Source: Desnuesiella massiliensis
GTDB taxonomy: Bacteria > Bacillota > Clostridia > Clostridiales > Clostridiaceae
DNA: 64,000 nucleotides
Direction: 5' to 3'
NCBI RefSeq assembly: GCF_001403615.1
Contig: NZ_LN879456.1
Coordinates: forward strand, 186,001 to 250,000
Shown: positions 18,806 to 27,996 of the stretch, in pieces
How the letters are laid out: each line of letters starts with the position of its first letter
Numbering within the stretch: position 1 is the first letter of the stretch
The notes under the pieces: generated by a model
Seen by the model: the letters and a program-made list of their open reading frames with translations, nothing else
Database searches by the model: none
What the model was told of the DNA's origin: nothing
Made by a program: the position numbers and the translations under genes

Positions 18806-18831
18806 AAAAAAGCGACCACCGTCGCTTTTTT
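18806..18831. terminator. Bidirectional terminator
   Basis: Stem AAAAAAGCGAC / GTCGCTTTTTT with CACC loop, between the rhomboid-like gene and the convergent ABC permease gene. Nearly the same stem recurs at 27967-27992. Confidence 0.85.
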
Positions 18832-18835
18832 CTTA

Positions 18836-20182
18836 TTATTCGTATCTTAAAGATTCTACAGGATCTAATTTAGAGGCCTTTGAAGCAGGGTAAAGTCCAG
18901 CTAACACAGAGATTAATATGGCGAAGCCAATGGTAATTAAAATCAACCATAGAGGTGTAGAGAAAAAGTTTGGGATATCTTTTACTCCTTTAGATTTAAG
19001 ATATATGTCTAAAGCTATTTTTATGATTTTAGCGTTTACAAAGCTAAAGAATAATCCAAGGATACCGCCTAGAAAGCCAATAGCTCCAGATTCGGTTATA
19101 AATAATAATTTAATATCTTTGCTTGAAGCACCGATAGCCTTCATAATACCTATAGAGCGAGTTCTTTCATATATGGACATGGTCATGGTATTTATTACAC
19201 CTATGGAAGCAACGAAAATAATTATTATACCTATTACTGATAATACTGCTTGAATAATGGAGAAAATTGATTTTATTCCTTTTATCATGGATTGAATACT
19301 GGTGACACCATAACCCATATTAGAAATGGCATCGCTAGTTGGGGCTACATCTACTATGTCCTTTACGTTAACTTCAATAGTATCAGGACCTTTAGTGGAC
19401 TCATAATCTTTTTCTGCTGTAAAATAGGATTGAATTTTATAGGCTTCTTTTATTGGTATAACTATCTTATCGCCAAGATCAAATTTACTATTAATAATTC
19501 CAACAATTTTAAATTTAAAGGTCTGATTACTAGTATTCTTTACTCCCATATCCTCATTTAATGGAAGTGATATGGTTAATTCCTTATTAATTACTGAATT
19601 AAAGTCTTTTATGCCCCTCTTCTCTAAAAATTTTTCACCAACTAAAGCAGTGGCAGCATCGGATTTTTCTAGATTTCTTCCAAAGGTGATAGGGTTAAGT
19701 GAATTGTTTTTCTCTTTTAACCTTACAGTATCGATTTGTGATTTTTGAAATATAGAATAATCTAAGTCTATTCCAAGCAGAGAAGAGGTTTTCTTTATAA
19801 CTCCGTCTATTTCAACATTTGCTTTAGCAAACTTACTCATAACACTTATTTCATCTACCTTAGGTAGGGCTTTTATAGCTTCGATGGTACTTTTATCTAT
19901 GAACTTAAATTTAGGCTCAAAGGCTTCTAGAGACTCTTCATCATCTAAATCAGTGGAAATCTTAGCATTCTCATCTACCTTATAAGGGCTTACAGTTATA
20001 GAGGTGCCAGGAGTATTTGCTTTTAAAGCATCTATCACTATCTTTTGAACGCCTACTCCTAGGCTTACCATTAATATGATTAACATAGTACCAATAGATA
20101 CTGCAAAGGCAGTTAAAAAAGTTCTGGTTTTTCTCCTTTTTAGATTTTTAAAAGCTGTATTTATATAATCCTTAAATTTCAT
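18836..20182 (-). CDS. MacB/FtsX-type ABC transporter permease
   Basis: 448 residues. One N-terminal membrane helix (about 22-45) is followed by a large extracytoplasmic domain of about 230 residues and three C-terminal helices, the MacB/LolC layout. The last cytoplasmic loop has YERTRSIGIMKAIGAS, the coupling-helix signature of the FtsX domain. Such proteins drive export or mechanical work from the membrane rather than carry substrate through a channel. I start at ATG 20182, since GAGGAGG lies just before it; the ATPase gene ends within this ribosome site. The substrate may be an antimicrobial peptide or lipoprotein. Confidence 0.9.
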   Translation of the reverse strand: MKFKDYINTAFKNLKRRKTRTFLTAFAVSIGTMLIILMVSLGVGVQKIVIDALKANTPGTSITVSPYKVDENAKISTDLDDEESLEAFEPKFKFIDKSTIEAIKALPKVDEISVMSKFAKANVEIDGVIKKTSSLLGIDLDYSIFQKSQIDTVRLKEKNNSLNPITFGRNLEKSDAATALVGEKFLEKRGIKDFNSVINKELTISLPLNEDMGVKNTSNQTFKFKIVGIINSKFDLGDKIVIPIKEAYKIQSYFTAEKDYESTKGPDTIEVNVKDIVDVAPTSDAISNMGYGVTSIQSMIKGIKSIFSIIQAVLSVIGIIIIFVASIGVINTMTMSIYERTRSIGIMKAIGASSKDIKLLFITESGAIGFLGGILGLFFSFVNAKIIKIALDIYLKSKGVKDIPNFFSTPLWLILITIGFAILISVLAGLYPASKASKLDPVESLRYE

Positions 20183-20186
20183 GTTT

Positions 20187-20852
20187 TTATGCCTCCTCAA
20201 TTAAACCATCTTTGATTTTTATTACTCTATCTGCATAACGGGCCTCGTTCATATTGTGAGTTACCATAACGATGGTATAACCTTGCTTTTTGAAGTTCTG
20301 TAATATATCCATAATATTCTTACCAGTTTTAGAATCTAGATTTCCTGTAGGTTCATCAGCAAGTATTATTTTAGGTTTATTCACTAAAGCCCTAGCTATA
20401 CTTACTCTTTGCTTTTGTCCACCTGACATCTCTGTGGGCTTATGATTTGCTCTGTCAGATAAATCTACTAGCTTTAATGTTTCAAAAGCCTGAATCTTTC
20501 TTTCCTTTTGTCCAACTCCTGAAAACATCATGGGCATCATTATATTTTCTAAGGCAGTTAAAGTGGGCTCTAGGTTAAAGGATTGAAAAACAAAACCGAT
20601 TTTTTCATTTCTAAACTTTGACATTTTACTATCCTTCAATTTACTTATGTCTTCACCATCAATTATTACAGAGCCTTTTGTAGGTGTATCTAAGCCGCCT
20701 ATTAAATTCATCAAGGTTGACTTGCCGGAGCCAGAAGGACCTACTATGGCAACGAATTCGCCTTTTTCTATATTTACACTTACGTTATTTAGTACTGTAA
20801 GTCTTTCATTACCCATATTATAGGTTTTAAAAGCATTTACTACTTTAATCAT
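20187..20852 (-). CDS. ABC transporter ATP-binding protein (MacB/LolD type)
   Basis: 221 residues with Walker A GPSGSGKST, signature MSGGQKQR, Walker B IILADEPTG and the H-loop VTHN. It powers the permease whose gene starts 4 bases after this stop. AGGAGG precedes the ATG. Together with the kinase and regulator upstream on the same strand it forms a sensing-and-export module of the type that responds to cell-envelope antibiotics in Gram-positive bacteria. Confidence 0.93.
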   Translation of the reverse strand: MIKVVNAFKTYNMGNERLTVLNNVSVNIEKGEFVAIVGPSGSGKSTLMNLIGGLDTPTKGSVIIDGEDISKLKDSKMSKFRNEKIGFVFQSFNLEPTLTALENIMMPMMFSGVGQKERKIQAFETLKLVDLSDRANHKPTEMSGGQKQRVSIARALVNKPKIILADEPTGNLDSKTGKNIMDILQNFKKQGYTIVMVTHNMNEARYADRVIKIKDGLIEEA

Positions 20853-20996
20853 GTTAATTCCTCCATTGTTTTATTTAAGCTTTTTACTACTATTTAAGAA
20901 TAACAGCCTTTTCTTAAATGGCTCTTATGCATATCTTAAATAGAACTTAAATATATAGTTACTAAAAGTAAATAAAATTACTCATCAAAATAAAAA

Positions 20997-21026
20997 AGTT
21001 TTCGTTATAAAATCATAACGAAAACT
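20997..21026 (-). terminator. Terminator after the kinase gene
   Basis: 12-bp perfect stem AGTTTTCGTTAT / ATAACGAAAACT followed, on the minus strand, by a run of T. It separates the two-component genes from the ABC genes, so the latter may need their own promoter in 20853-20996. Confidence 0.75.
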
Positions 21027-21035
21027 CATGCTTCA

Positions 21036-22523
21036 TTAACTTTTTAAAATAATAGTAAATTTAGAACCAAGATTTGAGGAGCTCTCTAAGCATAATTCTC
21101 CACCATGCTTATTGATGATTGATTTGCTTATAGCTAAGCCTAAGCCTGTGCCTCCGCTTTTAGAATTACGGGCACTATCCACTCTTACAAAAGGGCTGAA
21201 TATTTCTTCTTTTAATTCTTCTGGGATACCTATGCCGTCATCTTCAATAATTAATTCAAAGTAGGGTTCTTTAATAATAGCTCTAATAAGTAACTTAGTA
21301 CCTTGAGGATTGTATTTAATAGAATTTAATATTATATTACTTAAGGCCCTATCTAAATGTTTTTCGTCAAAGGCTATGTAAAAACTCTCTTCAGGGATAT
21401 TAAAGTCATAAATAAAATTCTTTTCCTCAATTAAGGGTATATAAGAAGCAATTAATTCACGGATAAACTCGCAAATGTCACTGCTCTTTAGCTTTAACTG
21501 AAAGTCGTTACTTTGTAATTTTGAAAACTCAAATAAATCTGTAATAAGATTATTAGCCCTTACACTATTGCTATGTATAACATTTAAATACTTTAGTCTT
21601 TCTTCTATTTCTATATCAGGATTTTTAGTAAGCAAATCCGAATATCCCATAATGCTTGATAATGGATTTTTTAGATCATGAGAGATATCGAGAATTAATC
21701 TTCTTCTATTTTCTTCTGATTTCTCTTTAAGGTTTCTTTCCAATTCTATTTTTTCTGCCATGGTATTAAAGGCGTCTCTTAATTCACCGAATTCATTTTC
21801 AGATTTTAGCATTATTCTTGTACTAAAATCGCCCTCAGACAATTTTTTTGCACCCTGAGTTAATATTTTTAAAGGAACAATAAAATTCTTAGAGGATACT
21901 CTAGAGAAAATTATGAAGACTAATACTAAGATAAAAATTCCAGTAAATAGAGCTACTAAGAAAAAATGCTTAGGCTTTAATGAATGAAGTTTTATATTAG
22001 AATTTTCATAGGCAGCCTTAGGTATTGCCACCACAAGCAAGAAATCCTTGTTTTTATTGTATGCTAACCTATAAATAAAGGAAGCATCTTTTGCAGCATT
22101 ATCATTTTTAGTGTAGGTTTCGGGATTTAAATCAAAATTAATTGATGGTCCTTCGTCCTTTTTAGACATCATGCTGTTAGATTCAAAAATTTTGTTGTAA
22201 TCTTCTATGAGATATTTTTCTTTTTTATTAGGTATACCTCCCTTTTGATATATAACATTATGATTTTTATCTATAACCTCTATATATCCATTAAGCTTTT
22301 CTATTTCCGAGGTGTCAATAGCGGTGTAATCATCCTTCATAATATTATAAGCATTTTCTAAGGAAGCCATCTCAATGTTAAAATACAGGACTATAGATAA
22401 TATAATAGTTATAGTTATACCAATTATTAATATAAGAGTTATTATGAAGTAGGACAGTATATAGTTTTTTAGCAGTACATTAGCTAAAGTTCCTCTTTTT
22501 TTTCTTTTAAATATACCTCTCAT
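21036..22523 (-). CDS. Membrane sensor histidine kinase of the ABC-associated two-component system
   Basis: 495 residues. Two membrane helices (about 17-42 and 185-208) flank an extracytoplasmic sensor of about 140 residues. A HAMP segment (about 210-265), H-box ISHDLKNPLSS, N-box ILNSIKY, G1 EDDGIGIP and G2 GGTGLGLAI follow. The large outer domain sets it apart from the small-loop BceS kinases. Its start is 1 base after the regulator stop, so the two are translated together. Confidence 0.92.
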   Translation of the reverse strand: MRGIFKRKKRGTLANVLLKNYILSYFIITLILIIGITITIILSIVLYFNIEMASLENAYNIMKDDYTAIDTSEIEKLNGYIEVIDKNHNVIYQKGGIPNKKEKYLIEDYNKIFESNSMMSKKDEGPSINFDLNPETYTKNDNAAKDASFIYRLAYNKNKDFLLVVAIPKAAYENSNIKLHSLKPKHFFLVALFTGIFILVLVFIIFSRVSSKNFIVPLKILTQGAKKLSEGDFSTRIMLKSENEFGELRDAFNTMAEKIELERNLKEKSEENRRRLILDISHDLKNPLSSIMGYSDLLTKNPDIEIEERLKYLNVIHSNSVRANNLITDLFEFSKLQSNDFQLKLKSSDICEFIRELIASYIPLIEEKNFIYDFNIPEESFYIAFDEKHLDRALSNIILNSIKYNPQGTKLLIRAIIKEPYFELIIEDDGIGIPEELKEEIFSPFVRVDSARNSKSGGTGLGLAISKSIINKHGGELCLESSSNLGSKFTIILKS

Positions 22524-22524
22524 A

Positions 22525-23208
22525 CTATACCTTTTCCAGCTTATAGCCTATACCTCTTATAGTTTTTAAATAGGTAGGGTTTCTAGGGTTATCTTCGATC
22601 TTTTCCCTTATATGGCTAATATGAACCATGATAGTATTATCATCACCATAATAGGGCTCCTGCCACACTATTTCATATAATTGCTTTTTTGTATATACTT
22701 TGCCTACATTTTCCATTAGCAGCTCTAGAATTCTATATTCCTTAGCATTAAGTTCAAGGAGAACCTCACCCTTATGTATTGTAAAGCTTTCTTTGTTTAA
22801 AGTTAAATCTCCTAGTGAAAGCAAATTATTGTTCTTGCCATTGGTGTATCTATAATATCTTCTCAATTGTGCCTGAACTCTTGCCATAAGCTCAATGGGG
22901 CTAAAAGGCTTTACCATGTAATCATCTGCACCTAAGCCCAGACCTAGTATTTTATCATTATCCTCACTTCTGGCAGTTAAGAATATTACAGGAATATCAC
23001 TACTTTCTCTAATCTTTCTTACTACAGTAAATCCATCTAATTTAGGCATCATCACATCTAATATAGCTATATCTATTTTTTCTCCAGAAAGTATATTTAA
23101 AGCTTCTATTCCATCAGCTGCCTGAAAAACGTTAAAGCCTTCCTTATTTAAGTGGAGAGCCACTAAATCTCTTATATCCTGTTCATCTTCTGCAATTAAA
23201 ATATTCAT
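22525..23208 (-). CDS. OmpR-family response regulator
   Basis: 227 residues from the ATG at 23208, chosen because AGAGGTGA precedes it. The receiver carries EDE at 7-9, phospho-acceptor D51 in AILDVMMPKLDG, and KPFSP. The C-terminal winged helix ends TIRGIGYKLEKV. It is probably phosphorylated by the kinase encoded next and would control the ABC exporter downstream; direct targets cannot be read from sequence. Confidence 0.92.
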   Translation of the reverse strand: MNILIAEDEQDIRDLVALHLNKEGFNVFQAADGIEALNILSGEKIDIAILDVMMPKLDGFTVVRKIRESSDIPVIFLTARSEDNDKILGLGLGADDYMVKPFSPIELMARVQAQLRRYYRYTNGKNNNLLSLGDLTLNKESFTIHKGEVLLELNAKEYRILELLMENVGKVYTKKQLYEIVWQEPYYGDDNTIMVHISHIREKIEDNPRNPTYLKTIRGIGYKLEKV

Positions 23209-23298
23209 AAAATCACCTCTTAATTTTAGTGTAGAAATCATAATAATTTTTATTATATAGTTTTTTGTATTAAAAGGAAAGAGATAATAAACTTATTG

Positions 23299-23315
23299 GT
23301 ACAAGGGAATTGTAC
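23299..23315. promoter_or_regulatory. Inverted repeat GTACAA-N5-TTGTAC between divergent genes
   Basis: A 6-bp perfect inverted repeat in the gap between the response regulator (minus) and tspO (plus). Its position is right for an operator of the regulator, but no independent copy near the ABC genes was found. Confidence 0.3.
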
Positions 23316-23414
23316 ACTATATAAGATTTCCGTTCGATAAATTTCATAGTAAGTATAAAATATTATAAAAATCATATTATTAGTAATAGATATTTGAGCA
23401 TGGGGGCGATTATA

Positions 23415-23915
23415 ATGAAAAATATCTTTAAGGCAAATGGGAAATATGATATTGGAGCCTTAATAATAAGCTTGTTAATTTCAGAAGGATTGGGATTTGT
23501 AGCAAGGAAGTTTACACCTAACTCTAGTGAAATTTATAAAAACTTAGCAAAACCTTTTTTTTCTCCACCTACTTTGGTTTTTGGAGTAGTGTGGCCTATA
23601 TTATATGCTTTAATGGCTATTGCAGCTTACCGAATTTGGCTTAAGGGAAAGGAAGGGAAGAATGTAAGGAAAGCTTTGGTTTTATATACTATTCAATTAA
23701 TATTAAATTTTTTATGCACCTTTATATTCTTTCAATATCAGCTTTTTGGGCTAGCCTTTATAGAAATTTTATTCCTTTTAATATTTATAATACTCACTAC
23801 CATAGAATTTTTTAAAGTGGACAAAATATCGGGAATTTTAATGCTTCCTTATACTCTATGGGTAGCCTTTGCAGCGGTATTAAACTATTTTATTTGGGTG
23901 TTTAATGAAATGTAG
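23415..23915 (+). CDS. tspO: TspO/MBR-family membrane protein
   Basis: 166 residues with five predicted membrane helices, the TspO fold. Typical marks are KPFFSPPTLVFGVVWPILYALM, which holds the conserved Pro/Trp cluster of the ligand pocket, and LPYTLWVAFAAVLNYFIWVFN at the end. Bacterial TspO proteins bind porphyrins and can break them down in light; the role in an anaerobe is unclear. I start at ATG 23415 with GGGGGCGA upstream, since the earlier TTG and ATG lack a site. No linked partner gene was seen. Confidence 0.88.
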   Translation: MKNIFKANGKYDIGALIISLLISEGLGFVARKFTPNSSEIYKNLAKPFFSPPTLVFGVVWPILYALMAIAAYRIWLKGKEGKNVRKALVLYTIQLILNFLCTFIFFQYQLFGLAFIEILFLLIFIILTTIEFFKVDKISGILMLPYTLWVAFAAVLNYFIWVFNEM

Positions 23916-24062
23916 AATAATGTAGTATGCATTGCAAAGTGATAATAGTATTTGCACTGATGCAGTACAGAATTAGTGCTATTGGATAAAAAAGTAAGAG
24001 GAAAACAAATGTTATAATAGAATAAATTCCTATAACAACATTTATAAAAAGGGGGAATACAA

Positions 24063-25223
24063 ATGTTAATTAAAAATGGTAAAGTATATACCATGACAGG
24101 AAAAATATATGACAATGGTTGTATCTCTATTGAAAATGGAAGAATCAAAGCTCTAGGTGAAAACATAGAACCCTTAGAAGGAGAAGAAATAATTGATGCT
24201 AAGGGAGGATGGATTTTACCAGGAATAATAGATGCTCATAGTCATATTGGTGCTATTGAAGCTAATATGGGCTTTGAAGGCAGTGATATCAACGAAATGA
24301 CAGATCCAATAACTCCTCAACTTAGAGCTCTAGATGCGGTAAATCCTATGGATGAGGCTTTTCAAAAGGCTATAAAGGGCGGTATAACTTCTGTGATGAC
24401 AGGCCCAGGCAGTGCTAATGTGATGGGCGGACAATTTGTGGCCATGAAGACCTATGGTAAATGCATAGACCAAATGGTTATAAAAGCTCCTGCTGCTGTG
24501 AAAGTGGCTTTTGGAGAGAACCCTAAGAGAGTTTACAATGGAAAAGGAAAGATGCCTAGCACAAGAATGGCCACTGCAGCTTTATTGAGACAAACTCTTC
24601 TAGAAGCAAAAAATTATAAAGAGAAGAAGGAGAGAGCTTTAGAAAAAGGAGAATTTTTTGAAGCAAACTTAAAGATGGAATCCTTAATTCCTGTAATGGA
24701 AAAGCAAATTCCTTTAAAGGCTCATGCTCATAGAGCAGATGATATATTAACTGCTATAAGAATAGCTAAAGAGTTTGATTTATGGATGACATTAGATCAC
24801 TGCACAGAAGGACACTTAATAGCAGAGCATATTAAAGCTTCAGGCTTCAATGCTATTGTAGGTCCCACTATGAGCTTTAATTCTAAAATTGAGTTAACTA
24901 ATAAGTCCTTTACAACTCCGGCAGAGTTAATAAAGGCAGGGGTTAAGGTAGCCATTATGACAGACCACCCAGTAATTGAGCAGCAATATCTTCCTGTCTG
25001 TGCAGGACTAGCGGTAAAAGAAGGTTTAAGCTTAGAAGACGGGTTAAAGGCAATAACTATAAATGCAGCGGAGATAGCTAATATAGCAGATAGAGTTGGT
25101 AGCTTAGAAGTAGGCAAGGACGCAGATATAGCAATATTTGATGGAAATCCTATGGAGGTATTTACAAAAACTCTATATACTATAATAGATGGAAACATAG
25201 TATATGATATTACAAATCAATAG
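24063..25223 (+). CDS. Amidohydrolase-superfamily metal-dependent hydrolase
   Basis: 386 residues. A small beta-domain (1-55) leads into the barrel with the metal motif DAHSHIG; later ligands are seen in HAHRADD, LDHCTEGH and MTDHP, and the C-terminus returns to the beta-domain (VGKDADIAIFDG). This is the layout of imidazolonepropionase/dihydroorotase-like hydrolases. The substrate is unknown; a cyclic amide or N-acyl group is likely. AAAGGGGG precedes the ATG. It stands alone with its own terminator. Confidence 0.85.
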   Translation: MLIKNGKVYTMTGKIYDNGCISIENGRIKALGENIEPLEGEEIIDAKGGWILPGIIDAHSHIGAIEANMGFEGSDINEMTDPITPQLRALDAVNPMDEAFQKAIKGGITSVMTGPGSANVMGGQFVAMKTYGKCIDQMVIKAPAAVKVAFGENPKRVYNGKGKMPSTRMATAALLRQTLLEAKNYKEKKERALEKGEFFEANLKMESLIPVMEKQIPLKAHAHRADDILTAIRIAKEFDLWMTLDHCTEGHLIAEHIKASGFNAIVGPTMSFNSKIELTNKSFTTPAELIKAGVKVAIMTDHPVIEQQYLPVCAGLAVKEGLSLEDGLKAITINAAEIANIADRVGSLEVGKDADIAIFDGNPMEVFTKTLYTIIDGNIVYDITNQ

Positions 25224-25242
25224 TTTTAGTAAGAATTTTAAG

Positions 25243-25269
25243 ACTGCTTCTTTTTGAGGCAGTTTTTTT
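25243..25269 (+). terminator. Terminator after the amidohydrolase gene
   Basis: Stem ACTGCTTC / GAGGCAGT (one G-U pair) with a T5 loop and a T7 tail. Confidence 0.8.
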
Positions 25270-25373
25270 ACGATGCTTTACTATAAATATTGCATTTGAT
25301 AGGTTTTTAATACATAAAGTTGAAAGTTTACACCTATATGTATTAGAATAAAAGGTATAAGTACATAATTATC

Positions 25374-25482
25374 TATAGGAGGATGTGAAAAAAGGTATTC
25401 TATAGGTTTCTCTACACCGCGCGTGGAGCCCCACCAGCGGCCCGTGAAAAAGAATACCTATGTTTTTCACATCCTCCTATAA
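25374..25482 (+). repeat. 107-bp dispersed palindromic repeat, copy 3
   Basis: The cleanest copy of the family at 2937-3042 and 15998-16104. The outer stem is GGAGGATGTGAAAAA with its perfect complement. It continues AGGTATTCT / AGAATACCT and closes over a small GC-rich hairpin (GTGG AGC CCAC). In copy 1 the inner stem reads AGGTGTTCT / AGAACACCT, a paired change that keeps the stem. It ends 26 bases before the topB start. Confidence 0.85.
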
Positions 25483-25508
25483 AACAACAACTTAAAAAGA
25501 GGTGCTCT

Positions 25509-27722
25509 ATGACGAAACTTATAATAGCAGAAAAGCCTTCAGTAGCGAAGAATATTTCCGATGCCCTAAAAATTAATCAAAGGAAAGATGGGTATTATGA
25601 GGGAAAGGACTTTATTGTTACTTGGGCCTTTGGACATTTGCTTCAGCTATATGATGCTAAGGATTATGACAGTAAAATGGCAAAATGGCAAATGAATAAC
25701 TTTCCTTTTATACCGAAGCAATTTAAATATAAGGTTAAATGCGACCCTGCTCACAAGGATAAAAATGATAAAGGAGCAGAAAAGCAGATTTCTATTATAA
25801 AGTCTTTAGTGAATAGAGAAGAGGTAGAAGGCATTATCTCTGCCTGTGACTTTGATAGGGAAGGGCAAATAATTGGAGATATACTAATTAAATATCTAGG
25901 AACAAATAAGCCTGTATATAGACTATTGCTTAATGAATGGACAGCAGAGGAAGTGCTTAAAGGGCTAAAAAGCATTAAACCCAATGAACAAATGCAATGT
26001 CTTAGAGATGCAGGTATAAGCAGACAATGGGCTGATTGGATTTTAGGTATTAATTTAACCACTGTGACCACATTAAAATTTCAAACTGGTAAAAATGGAC
26101 CTTTAAACATTGGAAGAGTATTATTACCCACTTTAAAAATAATATATGATAGAGATAAAGAAATTCAAAACTTTATACCAGAAAATTACTTTAAATTATC
26201 TGCAGAGTTTAAAACTGCTGCTAATAAAGAATATGAAGGAACCTATATTGAAGATAATGTAGAAAAGTTTGAGGATAAAAGTAAACTGGACCATATTAAA
26301 AAGCTTATAGAAGGTAAAAACGGAATTATAGTTGACAAACAAGTTGAAAAGAAAAAGGAGTATCCTCCTTATTTATTCAACCTTTCTAATCTTCAGGGCT
26401 ATGTCACTAGTAAGTATAAAGGGTGGACATCGGACAAGGTACTAAAAGTAGCACAATCCCTATATGAAAAAAAGTTTATAACCTACCCTAGAACAGCTAG
26501 CGTGGTATTAGAAGAGAGTTTAGCAGAAAGAGCAGAGAAGGTGCTTAATTTGCTTAAGATGGGACTACCTTATGAAAAGGAAGTAAGATTTCAAGTTACA
26601 AAGCGTATATTTGATAACTCTAAAGTTGAGAGCCATAGCGCTATAACTCCTACTTATATGATGCCAAAAGGATTGACAGCAGATGAACTCATAGTTTATA
26701 CAGCCATAAAAAGTAGGTTTATAATGCAGTTTATGCCCGTGGCTGAGTTTGAGGAAACCGTTATTATTACAAAAGTTATTGAAGCAGAGATTAAAGGAGT
26801 GTTTAGTTCTAAGGGAAAAGTACAGTTAGTGGAGGGATGGAAAAAGGTTGAGAAAATAGAATCTAAAGACACCATACTTCCCTTGGTGCAAATCAATGAA
26901 AAGGTTGATTTAGTTCAAAGCAAGATATCTAAACACACTACAAAGCCACCAAAATACCATACGGAAAAAACCTTGTTAAGAGTTATGGAGACTTGCGGAA
27001 AGAGCTATAAGGATGAAGAAAATGAAGAGGTAGAAAGTGAAGATATGATGAATGCCATACTAAGCGGTTTTAGTATTGGCACACCTGCCACCAGAGCAGA
27101 AACTATTAAGAAATTAAAGGATGTAGGCTATATTTATAGCAAGGAAAAAAATCTCATGTGTACAGAATTAGGAAAAAAGCTTATTGAGATTTTTCCAGTA
27201 AAAGATCTATTAGACTTAGAATACACAGGTAGATTAGAGAAAATACTCTATGATATGGAAAAGGGTAAAGTTCAGAAGACACAATTTCTCAGTCATATTT
27301 GTAAATTTACCTATAATGCAGTGATGAATATAAAAAATGATAAGAATAAATTGATCTACGCTAATACTAGTGAGGTTAAACCTAGGGAAGCAAGCAAAGC
27401 TAAAGTGGACAAATCAACCTTAGAATCCCTAGGAAAATGCCCCTTATGTGGCAATGATATCATAGAAGGAAAGAAGGGCTTTGGCTGTAGCAACTGGAAA
27501 AGTGGATGCAAATTTGTACTATGGAAAGAAGACAAATATTTGGAGACACTAAAAAAGAAAATTACAAAAACCATGGTTAAAAAGCTGCTTAAAGATGGAA
27601 AAGTATCATCAAAAGGATTAACGGACAAAAATGGTAAGAAATTTAGTGCAGATTTAAGTTATGAAAAAAGTAAAGATAGTAATAATTTTAGTTGGAGAAT
27701 TAGTAATGTTAGTTATGAATAA
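25509..27722 (+). CDS. topB: DNA topoisomerase III
   Basis: 737 residues, normal for Gram-positive TopB. The TOPRIM domain begins LIIAEKPSVAKNI and carries the metal-binding CDFDREGQ; the catalytic tyrosine is Y326 in FITYPRTAS. A C-terminal zinc-ribbon-like segment (CPLCGNDI, then Cys in GFGCSNW and SGCKF) binds DNA. The enzyme passes single strands to separate linked chromosomes. AAGAGGTG precedes the ATG, and the leader carries the 107-bp palindrome. Confidence 0.95.
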   Translation: MTKLIIAEKPSVAKNISDALKINQRKDGYYEGKDFIVTWAFGHLLQLYDAKDYDSKMAKWQMNNFPFIPKQFKYKVKCDPAHKDKNDKGAEKQISIIKSLVNREEVEGIISACDFDREGQIIGDILIKYLGTNKPVYRLLLNEWTAEEVLKGLKSIKPNEQMQCLRDAGISRQWADWILGINLTTVTTLKFQTGKNGPLNIGRVLLPTLKIIYDRDKEIQNFIPENYFKLSAEFKTAANKEYEGTYIEDNVEKFEDKSKLDHIKKLIEGKNGIIVDKQVEKKKEYPPYLFNLSNLQGYVTSKYKGWTSDKVLKVAQSLYEKKFITYPRTASVVLEESLAERAEKVLNLLKMGLPYEKEVRFQVTKRIFDNSKVESHSAITPTYMMPKGLTADELIVYTAIKSRFIMQFMPVAEFEETVIITKVIEAEIKGVFSSKGKVQLVEGWKKVEKIESKDTILPLVQINEKVDLVQSKISKHTTKPPKYHTEKTLLRVMETCGKSYKDEENEEVESEDMMNAILSGFSIGTPATRAETIKKLKDVGYIYSKEKNLMCTELGKKLIEIFPVKDLLDLEYTGRLEKILYDMEKGKVQKTQFLSHICKFTYNAVMNIKNDKNKLIYANTSEVKPREASKAKVDKSTLESLGKCPLCGNDIIEGKKGFGCSNWKSGCKFVLWKEDKYLETLKKKITKTMVKKLLKDGKVSSKGLTDKNGKKFSADLSYEKSKDSNNFSWRISNVSYE

Positions 27723-27745
27723 AAGTTGTGATGCAACTTTTATTT
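27721..27745 (+). terminator. Terminator after topB
   Basis: Stem AAAAGTTG / CAACTTTT with a TGATG loop and T-rich tail, overlapping the stop codon. Confidence 0.7.
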
Positions 27746-27769
27746 AAAAGTCTATTCTTTAGCCTTTTT

Positions 27770-27965
27770 TAATGCACAATTCACAATGAAGGAAATTTTT
27801 TTCTCCGCGTAGCGTAGAAAAAATAATAATTTATAAAGTGTGGCTAATGCTTAGCCACGACTTTTAGAGTGGATAAGCCACTAAAAATATAATTATAGAT
27901 TTTTCGTAGAGAAGCGGAGAAAAATCCTCCATAATTGTGCATTGTGCATTGTGAACTGTGAATTC
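27770..27965. repeat. 196-bp inverted-repeat element between topB and lrgB
   Basis: It begins AATGCACAATTCACAATG and ends with a related sequence on the other strand, in which TGTGCATT occurs twice in tandem. Inner arms include TTTTTCTCCGC / GCGGAGAAAAA, and a small hairpin TGGCTAA TGC TTAGCCA sits in the middle. This nested structure without coding capacity is typical of a MITE-like or REP-like element. Confidence 0.65.
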
Positions 27966-27966
27966 A

Positions 27967-27992
27967 AAAAAAGCGACTTCCGTCGCTTTTTT
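27967..27992. terminator. Terminator after lrgB
   Basis: Stem AAAAAAGCGAC / GTCGCTTTTTT with a TTCC loop, adjoining the lrgB stop on the minus strand; it can act in both directions. Confidence 0.85.
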
Positions 27993-27996
27993 CTTA

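Noticed and set aside
25326..25332. GTTTACA on the plus strand before topB
   Set aside because: Sixteen bases on, the sequence is TAAAAGG, unlike the -10 of the sigma regulon, and topB is a housekeeping gene.
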